10,278 nt of DNA from an uncultured Clostridia bacterium (GTDB lineage: Bacteria; Bacillota; Clostridia; Christensenellales; Borkfalkiaceae). This document shows, in pieces, positions 1-8,095 of the stretch. The stretch is taken from the NCBI GenBank assembly GCA_934273135.1, contig CAKQSU010000021.1:1-10278 (forward strand), read 5' to 3'. Positions within the stretch are counted from its first letter, which is position 1. Each line of letters opens with the position of its first letter. The translations under genes were made by a program, and so were the position numbers. Under the pieces are notes generated by a model. It worked only from the letters and a program-made list of their open reading frames with translations. It was not told where the DNA came from and searched no databases.

Positions 1-160
1 CCCCCGAATCGGTTCTGCCGCTTCCCGTCACGGCGACCTTTTCGCCCGTAAGGGTTTCGACGGCTTGCTCTAAGGCTTCCTGAACGGTAAAGCCGTTTTT
101 CTGTCGTTGCCAGCCGCAATATAAAGTCCCGTCATAACAAACCGTTAATTTTATTCTCAT
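1..160 (-). CDS. truA: tRNA pseudouridine synthase A, N-terminal part (cut by window edge)
   Basis: TruA converts uridines 38-40 in the anticodon arm of many tRNAs to pseudouridine in the cytoplasm. Translating the minus strand from the ATG at 160-158 gives 53 residues before the window ends. These include the family's N-terminal pattern [10 protein letters not shown] (residues 9-18), the TVQEALEQA segment (25-33) and the catalytic-loop motif SGRTDSG (47-53), whose aspartate D51 is the expected nucleophile. The start codon overlaps the ecfT stop as ATGA, which suggests translational coupling. An ecfA1-ecfA2-ecfT-truA order is common in Firmicutes, usually behind the ribosomal protein operon. 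The rest of the gene lies beyond position 1. The identification is firm despite the truncation. Confidence 0.93.
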   Translation of the reverse strand, partial: MRIKLTVCYDGTLYCGWQRQKNGFTVQEALEQAVETLTGEKVAVTGSGRTDSG

Positions 161-978
161 ATGACGTTCACCCCGTAAATGTTAAGAAGTATCACGCCCG
201 CGTACAACGCGCCCATCACAAAAAGAGCGATAAGGTCGCGATAAGTAAACGTGAGTTTTTTATACTTAGTGCGGTTTTTACTGCCCGAATAACAGCGCGC
301 GTCCATAGCTTCTCCCAGCTCGTCCGCACGGCGGAACGCCGACACGATAAGCGGTATCAGCACGGGAAGCAACGCTTTTACCTTTTTAAAAAGATTGCCG
401 CTGTCAAAATCCGCGCCCCTTGCCTTTTGCGCCGAAATTATTCTGTTGGTTTCTTCCATAAGCGTCGGGATAAAGCGGAGCGCGATGCTCATTATAAGCG
501 CGAGTTCGTGAACGGGGAATTTTACGACTTTTAGAGGCTTCAAAAGCGATTCTATGCCGTCGGTCAGCGCAACGGGCGTCGTTGTGAGCGTAAGAACGGA
601 GCTGCCGAGTACGAGATATATGAGCCTCAACGCCATAAACAGCGCAAACTCAATCGATTTGTCCGTTATCTTAAAAACCCAGAACGAACAGTAAATTTTC
701 GCGTCCGAGTCCTCGTGTAATAAAAGGTTAATTAAAAAGGTGATTACGATAAGCACGAGTATCGCTTTTATGCTCTTTAAAACTTTGAAAAACGGCACGC
801 GGGAAAAGACAACGGCAAGCACGACGAAAGCCCCCGCCGCTAAAAACCCGAAAAAGTTTTTGACGAGGAATATAACAACTATATATGCGATTAAAAAGAC
901 TATCTTTGCGCGGGGGTCCATTTTGTGAACCGCCGATTGCACGGGATAGTACTGCCCGAAGGCTACGTCGTTAAGCAT
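157..978 (-). CDS. ecfT: ECF transporter transmembrane subunit EcfT
   Basis: EcfT is the membrane scaffold of energy-coupling factor transporters. It joins the EcfA1/EcfA2 ATPase pair to exchangeable substrate-binding S components that import vitamins or metal ions. The 273-residue protein has the expected size and several hydrophobic segments (roughly 26-60, 70-88, 110-133, 155-172 and 246-270). The cytoplasmic coupling region carries the first Ala-Arg-Gly motif at 186-188 (QKARGADF). The second reads Ala-Arg-Cys at 227-229 (MDARCYSG), where glycine or serine is more usual. The gene starts 60 nt after ecfA2 and its stop overlaps the truA start. A modest AAAGG-type ribosome site precedes the ATG. 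No S component is encoded in the window, so the substrate cannot be told; this looks like a shared (group II) module. Confidence 0.93.
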   Translation of the reverse strand: MLNDVAFGQYYPVQSAVHKMDPRAKIVFLIAYIVVIFLVKNFFGFLAAGAFVVLAVVFSRVPFFKVLKSIKAILVLIVITFLINLLLHEDSDAKIYCSFWVFKITDKSIEFALFMALRLIYLVLGSSVLTLTTTPVALTDGIESLLKPLKVVKFPVHELALIMSIALRFIPTLMEETNRIISAQKARGADFDSGNLFKKVKALLPVLIPLIVSAFRRADELGEAMDARCYSGSKNRTKYKKLTFTYRDLIALFVMGALYAGVILLNIYGVNVI

Positions 979-1018
979 GTTTACCTTTTTTCTTTTCTTT
1001 AATAAAAAGTTGCGCTAT

Positions 1019-1035
1019 AAGCCTGTTATCGGCTT
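1019..1035 (-). other. small intercistronic hairpin between ecfA2 and ecfT
   Basis: The 60-nt gap between ecfA2 and ecfT contains AAGCC and GGCTT separated by 7 nt, a short 5-bp stem. On the minus-strand transcript it is not followed by a U-tract, so it is unlikely to terminate the operon. It might slow RNA decay or be a chance structure. Confidence 0.25.
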
Positions 1036-1038
1036 GTT

Positions 1039-1926
1039 TTATGTTTTTGATTGTCCTTTTGAGTTCAGCTTTTTTGCAAGTTTTTCCGCAAAATCCGCTA
1101 TCTTGAAGTCGGTGTCCAAATCGTCTAAGCACGGGCTTAATTCGTCTTTTAAGTACGCCGTCACGGGTACGTCAAGCCCGGCCTTTTCTATAAGTTCTCT
1201 ATCGGAAAACAATTCCTTGGGCTTCCCTGAAGCAATTATTTTGCCGTCCGAAAACATCGCCGCTTTAGTACATTGTTCGGCAACGTCGTTCATGTCATGC
1301 GACACGACGATTATTGTTTTCGCCGTCGTTCTGTGTAAATAATGCAAAAGCTCCCAAAGCTCCTTTTTTCCGACGGGGTCAAGCCCTGCGCAAGGCTCGT
1401 CAAGCACGAGTACTTGCGGTTCGACCACGATAACTCCCGCTATCGCAACTCTTCTTTTTTGCCCGCCCGAAAGAGCAAACGGCGACTTGTCCTTTATTTC
1501 CGCATAGTTAAGCCCGACCTTTTCAAGCGCGCTCCGCACTAAGTCTTCAACCTTTTTTTCGTCTTTTTCCGCTAAGAAATTGCGAATACCGAAAGCGACG
1601 TCCTCATAGACCGTTTCGGCGAAAAGCTGATATTCGGGGTATTGAAAGACCATTCCCACGCTTTTTCTCAAATCTTTGAGCTTAACTTTATCCTTTTTCT
1701 TCTTTGAAGGCGTAAGGTCGTAATCGCCGACGAAAAGTTCGCCTTTTTGGAGCGGCACTAAAGCGTTCAGATGCTGAATGAAGGTTGACTTTCCGCTACC
1801 CGTATGCCCGATTATGCCGAAAAACTCGCCCTCGGCTATTTCGAGAGAAACTCCGTCGAGCGCGGCGACGGCAAACTTTGCGCCCTTATTGTATGAAAAT
1901 TCTATGTTTCTTGCAACAATACGCAT
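1039..1926 (-). CDS. ecfA2: ECF transporter ATP-binding subunit EcfA2
   Basis: This is one half of the heterodimeric ABC ATPase that drives ECF transporters at the inner face of the membrane. The 295-residue protein has a complete ABC core: Walker A GHTGSGKST (40-48), Q-loop FQYPEYQLF around Q95, signature LSGGQ (152-156), Walker B VLVLDEP with catalytic E177, and the switch histidine H210. The QYPEYQLF Q-loop is typical of EcfA2 rather than EcfA1. A lysine-rich insert (about 74-85) and a C-terminal extension of about 70 residues complete it. The chosen ATG lies inside the ecfA1 reading frame, giving a 25-nt overlap. The best AGGAGG sits about 16 nt upstream, unusually far, so initiation is probably coupled to ecfA1 translation. 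Confidence 0.94.
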   Translation of the reverse strand: MRIVARNIEFSYNKGAKFAVAALDGVSLEIAEGEFFGIIGHTGSGKSTFIQHLNALVPLQKGELFVGDYDLTPSKKKKDKVKLKDLRKSVGMVFQYPEYQLFAETVYEDVAFGIRNFLAEKDEKKVEDLVRSALEKVGLNYAEIKDKSPFALSGGQKRRVAIAGVIVVEPQVLVLDEPCAGLDPVGKKELWELLHYLHRTTAKTIIVVSHDMNDVAEQCTKAAMFSDGKIIASGKPKELFSDRELIEKAGLDVPVTAYLKDELSPCLDDLDTDFKIADFAEKLAKKLNSKGQSKT

Positions 1927-2735
1927 AATTCGTCTTTCAACGCCTCCTTGGTGAGCGGTTGACCTATTTTTACGCCCTTTTTTCTCAAAAGTTTGGCTAT
2001 CTTCGCAGGGACGGGAAGTTCAAGCCCCGCGCGGGCCAAAAGATCTTCGTCGGCAAAAATTTCTTCGGGCGTACCGCTTCTTAAAAGCCTGCCCCCGCCC
2101 ATAACAAGCACCTCGTCGCAATCGGTGACTTCGTCCATGTAATGGGTTATCACAATGACCGTCATGCCGAGCTTATTGAGATTTTTCACGACGTCCATAA
2201 CCTCGCGCCTGCCGCGCGGATCGAGCATGGAAGTCGATTCGTCTAAAATGAGTATCTCCGGCTTTATAGCGAGAACTCCCGCTATCGCGACGCGCTGTTT
2301 CTGCCCGCCGGACAGTCTCGACGCGGAAGAAAACCTGAACGATTCCGTCCCCGTCGCCTTTAAAGCAAAATCTATTCTTTTCCCGATTTCTTCCCTTTCT
2401 ACTCCTATGTTTTCGGGTCCGAAAGCAACGTCGTCCTCAACGATGGTCGCAACCGTCTGATTGTCGGGGTTTTGAAAAACTATTCCGCAACGCTTGCGTA
2501 TCTCAAAGGAATTGTTTTCGTCCGTCGCGTCCAGCCCCAAAACGGTGATTTTCCCGGAAAGCGGGGCTATAAGCCCGTTAACGAGCTTTGCTACCGTCGA
2601 TTTACCGCTTGCGTTACGCCCGACGAGCGCGACGAAAGAACCCCTTTCCACCTTGAAAGAGAGATCTTCGACGACGTTCTTTTCGCCTTCGTCGTAAGCA
2701 AAATCGACGTTTTCAAACACAATCGCTTCGTTCAT
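1902..2735 (-). CDS. ecfA1: ECF transporter ATP-binding subunit EcfA1
   Basis: This is the partner ATPase of EcfA2 in the ECF module. The 277-residue protein shows Walker A GRNASGKST (39-47), Q-loop FQNPDNQ with Q88, signature LSGGQ (141-145), Walker B ILILDE with E166 followed by STSMLDP, and switch histidine H198. FQNPDNQ and DESTSMLDP are the forms normally seen in EcfA1 (CbiO1-like) proteins, which separates it from EcfA2 next door. It is the first gene after the stem-loop that follows parB, and AAAGGA lies about 8 nt before its ATG. All catalytic residues are present, so the ATPase should be active. Its 3' end overlaps ecfA2 by 25 nt. Confidence 0.94.
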   Translation of the reverse strand: MNEAIVFENVDFAYDEGEKNVVEDLSFKVERGSFVALVGRNASGKSTVAKLVNGLIAPLSGKITVLGLDATDENNSFEIRKRCGIVFQNPDNQTVATIVEDDVAFGPENIGVEREEIGKRIDFALKATGTESFRFSSASRLSGGQKQRVAIAGVLAIKPEILILDESTSMLDPRGRREVMDVVKNLNKLGMTVIVITHYMDEVTDCDEVLVMGGGRLLRSGTPEEIFADEDLLARAGLELPVPAKIAKLLRKKGVKIGQPLTKEALKDELCVLLQET

Positions 2736-2790
2736 TTTACTTTTCCTTTGCCGGGTGATTTTTCTTTTATGCCCCGATATCCTTAAACAC

Positions 2791-2823
2791 TATTAAAGCG
2801 GGACAAAACCGCCCGCTTTAATA
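2791..2823 (-). terminator. stem-loop after parB, possible terminator
   Basis: A perfect 12-bp inverted repeat (TATTAAAGCGGG and CCCGCTTTAATA) encloses a 9-nt loop, 26 nt past the parB stop and 56 nt before ecfA1. Position and stem strength suit an intrinsic terminator or processing site separating parAB from the ecf operon. Downstream on the minus strand there is only a weak T-run (GTGTTTAAGG), so termination may be partial. I saw no clear promoter for ecfA1 in the remaining gap, which leaves read-through possible. Confidence 0.5.
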
Positions 2824-2848
2824 AACACGACTTTCAGCCGCTTTTTAC

Positions 2849-3760
2849 TTAGTTTTCCTCGCCCATTTTGTCCAAAAGCGCGGAGATTCTGTCAAGATCG
2901 TCGCGACTATAATAATCTATGTAAATTCTGCCCTTTTTGTCGTTTCCGATAGCGGAAACTTTCGTGCCGAATCCGCGTTGCATTCTCACGATAAGGTCTT
3001 TAAGTTCAACGCTCATCAGGGCTTCCTGACGGGCTTTTTTAGCCTTTCTCGCCTCTTCCGGCGGGTTGTAATAGTCTTTTACGGCTTGTTCCACTTCGCG
3101 GACGGAAAAGCGTTTTTCGACCGCCTTACGGGCGATTGACACCTGTTCGGCGCGGGGAAGCGTGATTAAGGCTCTTGCATGACCTTGCGAGAGCGCGCCG
3201 CCCGACACGAGGTCGATAACTTCCGGTTGGAGAGAAAGAAGGCGAAGCGTGTTCGCGATTGCGGAGCGGCTTTTGCCGATGCGTTCGGCTAAGTCTTCCT
3301 GCGTTATGTCGTACTCGTCCATAAGCTGCTTCATCGCGTTTGCGGCTTCGATGGGGTTGAGGTCCTCTCTCTGCAAGTTTTCGATTAAGGAAATCTCCTT
3401 AACCTGTCTTTCGGTATAGTCCTTTACGATTGCGGGAACGGTCGTTTTGCCGGCAAGCTTGCTTGCTCTCCACCGTCTTTCGCCCGCGATTATCATGTAT
3501 CTGTCGCCCTTTTTGTTGACGACGATAGGCATAATAACGCCGTGCATCGTGATCGAATCGGCAAGTTCGCGGAGAGCCGTCTGGTCAAAAACCTTTCTCG
3601 GCTGGTTGGGGTTAGCGTCGATGAGGCTCGTTTCTATCTCGATGACGCTGTTCTTCATTTCTACGCCTTCTTCGCCGTAGTTGTCGAAGGAAAATTTGCT
3701 GTAATCTTCCTGTGTGTCGGCAAGTAAAGCCGCAAATCCTTTTCCTAATCCTTTAGCCAT
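2849..3760 (-). CDS. parB: chromosome partitioning protein ParB (Spo0J)
   Basis: ParB is the CTP-dependent DNA clamp that loads at parS near the origin, spreads, and recruits SMC while stimulating ParA ATPase. The 303-residue protein begins with MAKGLGKGFAALL, the short N-terminal segment that engages ParA. It has the CTP-binding motifs PNQPRK (51-56), GERRWRAS (93-100) and ENLQREDLNPIEAA (127-140). Next come a helix-turn-helix (about 153-175) that reads parS, a charged linker, and a C-terminal dimerisation domain. Length and domain order are normal. The start lies 6 nt after the parA stop. Its likely ribosome site GAGGAG is inside the last parA codons, about 13 nt from the ATG, so coupling to parA is likely. 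Matching parS sites lie in this window at 9041 and 9387. Confidence 0.96.
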   Translation of the reverse strand: MAKGLGKGFAALLADTQEDYSKFSFDNYGEEGVEMKNSVIEIETSLIDANPNQPRKVFDQTALRELADSITMHGVIMPIVVNKKGDRYMIIAGERRWRASKLAGKTTVPAIVKDYTERQVKEISLIENLQREDLNPIEAANAMKQLMDEYDITQEDLAERIGKSRSAIANTLRLLSLQPEVIDLVSGGALSQGHARALITLPRAEQVSIARKAVEKRFSVREVEQAVKDYYNPPEEARKAKKARQEALMSVELKDLIVRMQRGFGTKVSAIGNDKKGRIYIDYYSRDDLDRISALLDKMGEEN

Positions 3761-3766
3761 GGTAAA

Positions 3767-4531
3767 TCAATAACTCCTCGATAAAAATTCGTCCGTCAAA
3801 GCAAGGTATCCCAAAGTGCCGCGGCACCTTTTGTCGTGATCTATTACCGGTACGCCGTAACTCGGCGCTTCCGAAACCCTTATGTTTCTCGGAATGACCG
3901 TTTCAAAAACTTTGTCCCCGAAAAACTTTGTTATTTCTTCGCGTATCTGGCGCGAAATAAGCGCGCGCCCGTCGTACATGGTTATAACCACTCCGTCGAT
4001 TTCAAGCGCGGGGTTGAGAGCTTTTTTGACAAGCTTTACGGTGTTCATAAGCTGGCTTAATCCTTCGAGCGCGTAATATTCGCTCTGTATGGGGATAAGC
4101 ACGCCGTCGGCGGCGGCAAGCGCGTTTATCGTCAAGAGCCCTATTGCGGGCGGGCAGTCGATGAAGATATAATCGTAATCTTCCTTTAAGCCGCGTATCG
4201 CCAAGGCAAGCCGTTTTTCGCGGCGGCTTTGCGTCACGAGTTCCACTTCCGCCCCTGCAAGGTCTATAGACGAGGGGAGAATATCGAGGTTTTTTACCTT
4301 TGTTTCTATTATGGCTTCTTTCGCCGAGGAAGAGCCGATAAGAACGTCGTATGCGGAAACGCGCGACGAAGATTTGCCTATGCCCAAGCCCGTCGTGGCG
4401 TTGCCTTGCGCGTCCATATCTACGATAAGAACCTTTTTGTCTTTCTTTGCTATGCCGGCGGCAAGGTTAATGCATGTCGAAGTTTTTCCGACGCCGCCTT
4501 TCTGGTTTGAAATAGCGATTATTCTTCCCAT
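3767..4531 (-). CDS. parA: chromosome partitioning ATPase ParA (Soj)
   Basis: ParA is a nucleoid-bound ATPase that forms ATP-dependent dimers, interacts with ParB to position origins, and in Bacillus regulates DnaA. The 254-residue protein has the deviant Walker A KGGVGKT (11-17), including the signature lysine, the switch I region DMDAQGN (38-44) and the Walker B-type FIDCPPAIGLL with D125. It lacks the N-terminal DNA-binding extension of plasmid type Ia ParA proteins, which fits a chromosomal Soj. The ATG is preceded by AAGGG about 8 nt away. The gene begins 63 nt after the ftsH stop with no obvious terminator between them, so co-transcription with ftsH is plausible. parB follows at once. 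Confidence 0.95.
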   Translation of the reverse strand: MGRIIAISNQKGGVGKTSTCINLAAGIAKKDKKVLIVDMDAQGNATTGLGIGKSSSRVSAYDVLIGSSSAKEAIIETKVKNLDILPSSIDLAGAEVELVTQSRREKRLALAIRGLKEDYDYIFIDCPPAIGLLTINALAAADGVLIPIQSEYYALEGLSQLMNTVKLVKKALNPALEIDGVVITMYDGRALISRQIREEITKFFGDKVFETVIPRNIRVSEAPSYGVPVIDHDKRCRGTLGYLALTDEFLSRSY

Positions 4532-4594
4532 TTTCTTTCCCTTCGTGCTTTGTTTTTTTATAAAAATCAGTCAATAAGTCGATTATTGCCCGTT

Positions 4595-6604
4595 TTATTC
4601 TTTTTGCTCGTTTTCGCCGCTTTCCTGTTGCGCCTCTTTTTCTTCACTTTTCGTTTCGCGGGTCAGCGGGTCTACGTCCTCTTTTTTGTCCATATATTCG
4701 ATAACCTCTTCCGCGGTTTTCCCGGACATAATCATATCGACTTCTTCGGTGAAGATAGTTTCTTTTTCGATAAGAACGCGAGCCATAACGTCAAGGAGAC
4801 TTCTGTTTGCGGTGAGCGTGTCAACGGCTTTTTTGTATCCGTCGTTCACGATACGGCGGACTTCTTCGTCGATTTCTTTCGCCGTGTCGTCGCTATACCC
4901 TGCCCTCGTCTGATAGTCTCTGCCGAGGAAAACTTCCTCGTTGTCGCCGTAAGAAACGGGACCTATCTTGTCGCTCATACCGAACTGCGTAACCATTCTT
5001 CTCGCCGTTCTCGTCGCGCTGACGATATCGGAAGAAGGACCGGACGTTACTTCCTTGCAAACGATCGCTTCCGCAGCTCTTCCGCCCATCGTCATGACTA
5101 TATTGTCGAGAAGCCTCGAACGGGTATAGTAGCTGTCGTCGTTGTCGGGGCGCGTCATCGTGTATCCGCCCGCCATTCCTCTCGGAATAATGGAAACTTC
5201 GTGAACGGGGTCGCAGTTAGGCATTAGTTTTGCGACTATCGCATGCCCCGATTCGTGGTAAGCCGTAATGCGCTTGTCCGTTTCCGTTACGAGGCGGCTC
5301 TTTTTCTGCGGCCCTAACATAACCTTATCGATACTCTCGTAAAGGTCGGAATTCGTGATATATTTTTTGTTGGCTCTCGCGGCGAGAATAGCCGCTTCGT
5401 TCAGGAGGTTTGCAAGGTCTGCGCCGGAAAACCCGCTCGTCATACGCGCCAAAACTTTAAAATTGACGTCGGGAGCTAACGGTTTATTGCGTGCATGAAC
5501 TTTTAGAATAGCTTCTCTGCCGCGCACGTCCGGCATATTGACGTAGATTTGACGGTCAAATCTGCCCGGGCGCAAAAGCGCGGGGTCGAGAACGTCCGCG
5601 CGGTTGGTCGCCGCCATGACTATTATTCCTTCGTTGCTTTCAAAACCGTCCATCTGAACGAGAAGCTGGTTGAGCGTTTGTTCGCGTTCGTCGTTTCCGC
5701 CGCCTAATCCCGCGCCGCGCTGTCTGCCTACCGCGTCGATTTCGTCGATAAAGACTATGCACGGCTGATTCTTTTTCGCCGTGTTGAACAAATCTCTTAC
5801 CCTCGACGCGCCTACGCCGACGAACATTTCAACGAAGTCGGAACCGCTTATAGAAAAGAACGGAACGTTTGCTTCGCCCGCAACGGCTTTCGCGAAAAGC
5901 GTTTTACCCGTACCGGGGTTGCCCACCAAAAGCACGCCTCTCGGGATTTTTGCGCCGAGCGCGGTGTACTTTTGCGGAGCTTTCAAAAAGTCCACGATTT
6001 CCTGAAGTTCGAGTTTTTCTTCCTCCGCGCCCGCAACGTCCGCAAAACGAACGCGCGTGTTCGTGATGACCTGAGCCTTTGTTCTGCCGAAGTCAAAAGC
6101 GTTTTTGTTGCCCGAACCCATCTGGCGCATAAACATAACGATTAAGAAAATCGCTATGCCCATCATGCAAAGCGGCATTATAAGGTTAGACCACACCGAA
6201 CCGGAGTTGGGGTCGGTATAGCCGATTTTTATGTTGCAAGTCTGCAAGCCGATAATGACTTTATCGTATATGCCGTCGTTTCTGCCGTAGCTGCTTTGGA
6301 AAACAAGTTTGTTGTTCTTGTACCCTTTCAAATTGTAAACGTCAACGATGATTTTGTCTATTTTGCTCTTTTCTTCGCCTTTGTAGATTACAAATCCGTC
6401 GCCGATATACGCCGCGTCCCCATATTTTTGCTTAAATTCTAAGGAATCTTTATTCGACGTATCGACAAACGACACGCCGGCATTTTCAAAAAATTCGGTT
6501 GCCGTAATACTCTTCGCGTTGTTGCTGTACGCAAACGAAGAAACAAGCACAACGAGAATAAGCACGACAAGGAAGGCAAGCAGTGCCTTGGTAGTGTTTT
6601 TCAT
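4595..6604 (-). CDS. ftsH: ATP-dependent zinc metalloprotease FtsH
   Basis: FtsH is a membrane-anchored hexameric AAA+ protease that extracts and degrades misfolded membrane proteins and unstable regulators. The 669-residue protein has an N-terminal membrane helix (about 8-25), an extracytoplasmic domain (about 27-138) and a second helix (about 140-159). The AAA module has Walker A GNPGTGKT (228-235), pore loop FVEMFVG (257-263), Walker B FIDEID (285-290) and arginine fingers in RPGRFDR (345-351). The zinc protease site is HESGH (450-454), with D526 in SGPSSDI as probable third ligand. The tail is highly charged. The start is well supported by GGAGGA 6 nt upstream of the ATG. It is the gene next to the long non-coding block and is transcribed away from it. 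Confidence 0.97.
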   Translation of the reverse strand: MKNTTKALLAFLVVLILVVLVSSFAYSNNAKSITATEFFENAGVSFVDTSNKDSLEFKQKYGDAAYIGDGFVIYKGEEKSKIDKIIVDVYNLKGYKNNKLVFQSSYGRNDGIYDKVIIGLQTCNIKIGYTDPNSGSVWSNLIMPLCMMGIAIFLIVMFMRQMGSGNKNAFDFGRTKAQVITNTRVRFADVAGAEEEKLELQEIVDFLKAPQKYTALGAKIPRGVLLVGNPGTGKTLFAKAVAGEANVPFFSISGSDFVEMFVGVGASRVRDLFNTAKKNQPCIVFIDEIDAVGRQRGAGLGGGNDEREQTLNQLLVQMDGFESNEGIIVMAATNRADVLDPALLRPGRFDRQIYVNMPDVRGREAILKVHARNKPLAPDVNFKVLARMTSGFSGADLANLLNEAAILAARANKKYITNSDLYESIDKVMLGPQKKSRLVTETDKRITAYHESGHAIVAKLMPNCDPVHEVSIIPRGMAGGYTMTRPDNDDSYYTRSRLLDNIVMTMGGRAAEAIVCKEVTSGPSSDIVSATRTARRMVTQFGMSDKIGPVSYGDNEEVFLGRDYQTRAGYSDDTAKEIDEEVRRIVNDGYKKAVDTLTANRSLLDVMARVLIEKETIFTEEVDMIMSGKTAEEVIEYMDKKEDVDPLTRETKSEEKEAQQESGENEQKE

Positions 6605-6690
6605 TCGATATCCTCCGGGCGGGATATCCGCCCTACATTATAGTTAATATTAGTCTAATCCTATTATAGTTAATATTAGTTTAATTATTT
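6605..6690 (-). promoter_or_regulatory. ftsH promoter/leader: tandem -10-like boxes, GC hairpin, strong ribosome site
   Basis: A 23-bp sequence occurs twice in direct orientation (6637-6659 and 6663-6685, one mismatch, period 26). On the minus strand each copy ends in TATAAT (6642-6637 and 6668-6663), giving two possible -10 boxes, and contains the palindrome TAATATTA. No good -35 hexamer stands 16-18 nt upstream of either, so activator use or an operator role is possible. Downstream, GGGCGG (6617-6622) and CCGCCC (6628-6633) can form a 6-bp GC stem directly before the ribosome site GGAGGA (6616-6611). A transcript from the proximal box would begin within this stem. Promoter assignment is inference; the repeats are plain in the sequence. 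Confidence 0.5.
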
Positions 6691-6863
6691 TACCATATAA
6701 ATATTTTTTTAGCAATAAAATAATCGTCTATTTTCTCGGCTTTTTTTATACAATTTCAAAGCCGACAACAATGACGTAATTTTTAAATTTGTTTATCGTC
6801 AAGTTTAATTGCTTTTTTTTGTTATCTTAGCCCTTTTCTTTTGTCGTTTTTTAGCTTACAGTT

Positions 6864-6871
6864 GTGAAACA
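6864..6871 (-). promoter_or_regulatory. parS: parS half-site
   Basis: GTGAAACA is one exact half of the parS palindrome, but the other half is absent. Whether ParB binds it is uncertain. It lies 40 nt from an opposite-facing half at 6911. Confidence 0.3.
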
Positions 6872-6910
6872 CCACTATTTTTGCGCCGTTAATCGACTTA
6901 TACGGGCATT

Positions 6911-6918
6911 TGTTTCAC
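6911..6918 (+). promoter_or_regulatory. parS: parS half-site
   Basis: TGTTTCAC is an exact parS left half followed by ATG instead of GTG; the right half is lost. It may be a decayed parS or a weak ParB contact. Confidence 0.35.
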
Positions 6919-7265
6919 ATGTTGTTTTCCCTTGCGCCGGCGCAAAAAGACAGTTTTGCGGCTTAAAAAAAGTTGAATGTTCGCCTATTAAAAAAGATTG
7001 TTTAATACACACAAAAAAAGAAAAGTAGTAAAAAAATCAAGCAGAGAAAAAGTTTTAAACGTTATTAAAGAATTTTTCGGTGTCGATTAAAAATACAAGC
7101 TCAATAAGATATGGCGCAAGAATTTGACAAAAGCGCAGCTTATATTATCCGAAAAACAACGGAAACACCGGCACATCTCTCTATATCGAATACTTTAACA
7201 TGAAAAACTCAAAAACACTATAAAGTGTATATCTTATGCGACCATAACACCTGATTTTGTTAGGG

Positions 7266-7367
7266 TTATCGACGTTGTTGTGGATAACTCACTGATTTTC
7301 TACGGTTTAATTTGATAATATAGTGTTAATAGATAGTTATCCACAGTAATGTTGAAAATTATCGACC
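7266..7367. promoter_or_regulatory. DnaA-box cluster
   Basis: Two exact DnaA boxes lie in opposite orientation: TGTGGATAA at 7279-7287 (minus-strand TTATCCACA) and TTATCCACA at 7337-7345. With flanking bases they form an 11-bp perfect inverted repeat (TGTGGATAACT and AGTTATCCACA) around 45 nt of AT-rich DNA. Two weaker matches, TTATCGACG (7266-7274) and TTATCGACC (7359-7367), flank the pair symmetrically. The density of boxes in about 100 bp is typical of an origin or of a DnaA-regulated promoter. No gene starts nearby, which favours the origin reading. Confidence 0.7.
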
Positions 7368-7380
7368 TTCGCCCTTGTGG

Positions 7381-7424
7381 AGAAGGAGGACCGTCGTCGC
7401 GGCGACGGTGGATGAGGGGATATT
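7381..7424 (-). repeat. GC-rich hairpin repeat, partial copy
   Basis: Read on the minus strand, about 36 bp (7422 down to 7387) match the start of the element at 9724 with two mismatches, and the similarity goes on for a few bases more. It holds the hairpin CCGTCG-TCGCGG-CGACGG (7391-7408). A rough inverted partner to GAGGGGATATT (7414-7424) occurs at 7476-7487 (AATATTCCCCTC), so the copy may reach to about 7490. Its GC content is far above its surroundings, which suggests an inserted dispersed repeat. Confidence 0.7.
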
Positions 7425-7490
7425 TATGTAAATCGATATTTGCGCCAAAGACGCAAGCGATATGCCTAACGGCGCAATATTCCCCTCCTG

Positions 7491-8090
7491 CAATCGATGT
7501 TCGTGCGTAAAATGTTTTTAAATGTGAATTATTTATATTATATAATTCGCCACAAGTCTAAACTTTCACTTTTCAACTTTTATTGAGGGTATATTAAGTC
7601 AATCCTTATTAAATTTTATTTGCGCCACGCAAATACATGTTGCGCCATAAGCGCATAAATATATCAAAAAATGATAACGCACAATATTTTAACAAGCGCA
7701 AATTGGTATAAGCGCACAATAATTTGTATTTTTAGCCATTTAATTCACTTTATCAGCGTATTTTTACTCTTTCTTCTTACAATTTTAACAAAAATCCCAT
7801 TACAATTACAAAAATCTATGCGCTACATTAAAAATAACGCTATATTTAACAAAAACAAGCATAACGCAATGATTTTTGCTGCTTTTCGACCACTACATAT
7901 ATGTTTTAGTATTAAAAAAAGCTAACTTACAGCCAATTCTGTTCTTTCTAAGGAAAAATCAATGGGATTGTCGTCAAGCTTGGTTAATTATCGGAATTTT
8001 ATACGATTAAAAATATATAATTAAACATATCGTTTTAATCTTACACCCTCTTTTTAAGTTAGCAAAATTATCGAAAAAAACCTCTTTTTT
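7491..8090. other. AT-rich segment, no gene
   Basis: About 600 bp with no supportable gene. An 84-codon open frame at 7671-7925 has no convincing ribosome site, a low-complexity Ile/Phe/Asn/Lys composition and no family resemblance. The only clear motifs are TTGCGCCA at 7620 and 7640 and an isolated ATTCTGT at 7936-7942, which resembles the right arm of the repeats that follow. Confidence 0.6.
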
Positions 8091-8095
8091 ACTCG

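Larger units (their letters stand above)
6691..7260. other. AT-rich segment upstream of ftsH, no gene
   Basis: No open reading frame or RNA gene can be supported. The segment contains an 8-bp inverted repeat (TCGGCTTT 6736-6743, AAAGCCGA 6758-6765), two parS half-sites (6864-6871 and 6911-6918) and four TTGCGCC words. One pair of these forms the perfect palindrome TTGCGCCGGCGCAA at 6932-6945. The rest is A- or T-rich sequence. Confidence 0.6.

Noticed and set aside
7124..7148. Promoter with TTGACA at 7124-7129
   Set aside because: The -35 is perfect, but the nearest TATATT/TATTAT lies only 11-13 nt away and no gene follows.
7210..7230. NrdR-like box ACACT-ATAA-AGTGT
   Set aside because: Only one copy, shorter than a full box, with no nrd gene or other promoter beside it.
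7671..7925. 84-codon plus-strand open frame
   Set aside because: No convincing ribosome site, AT-driven residue composition and no recognisable domain; it is what chance gives in AT-rich DNA.
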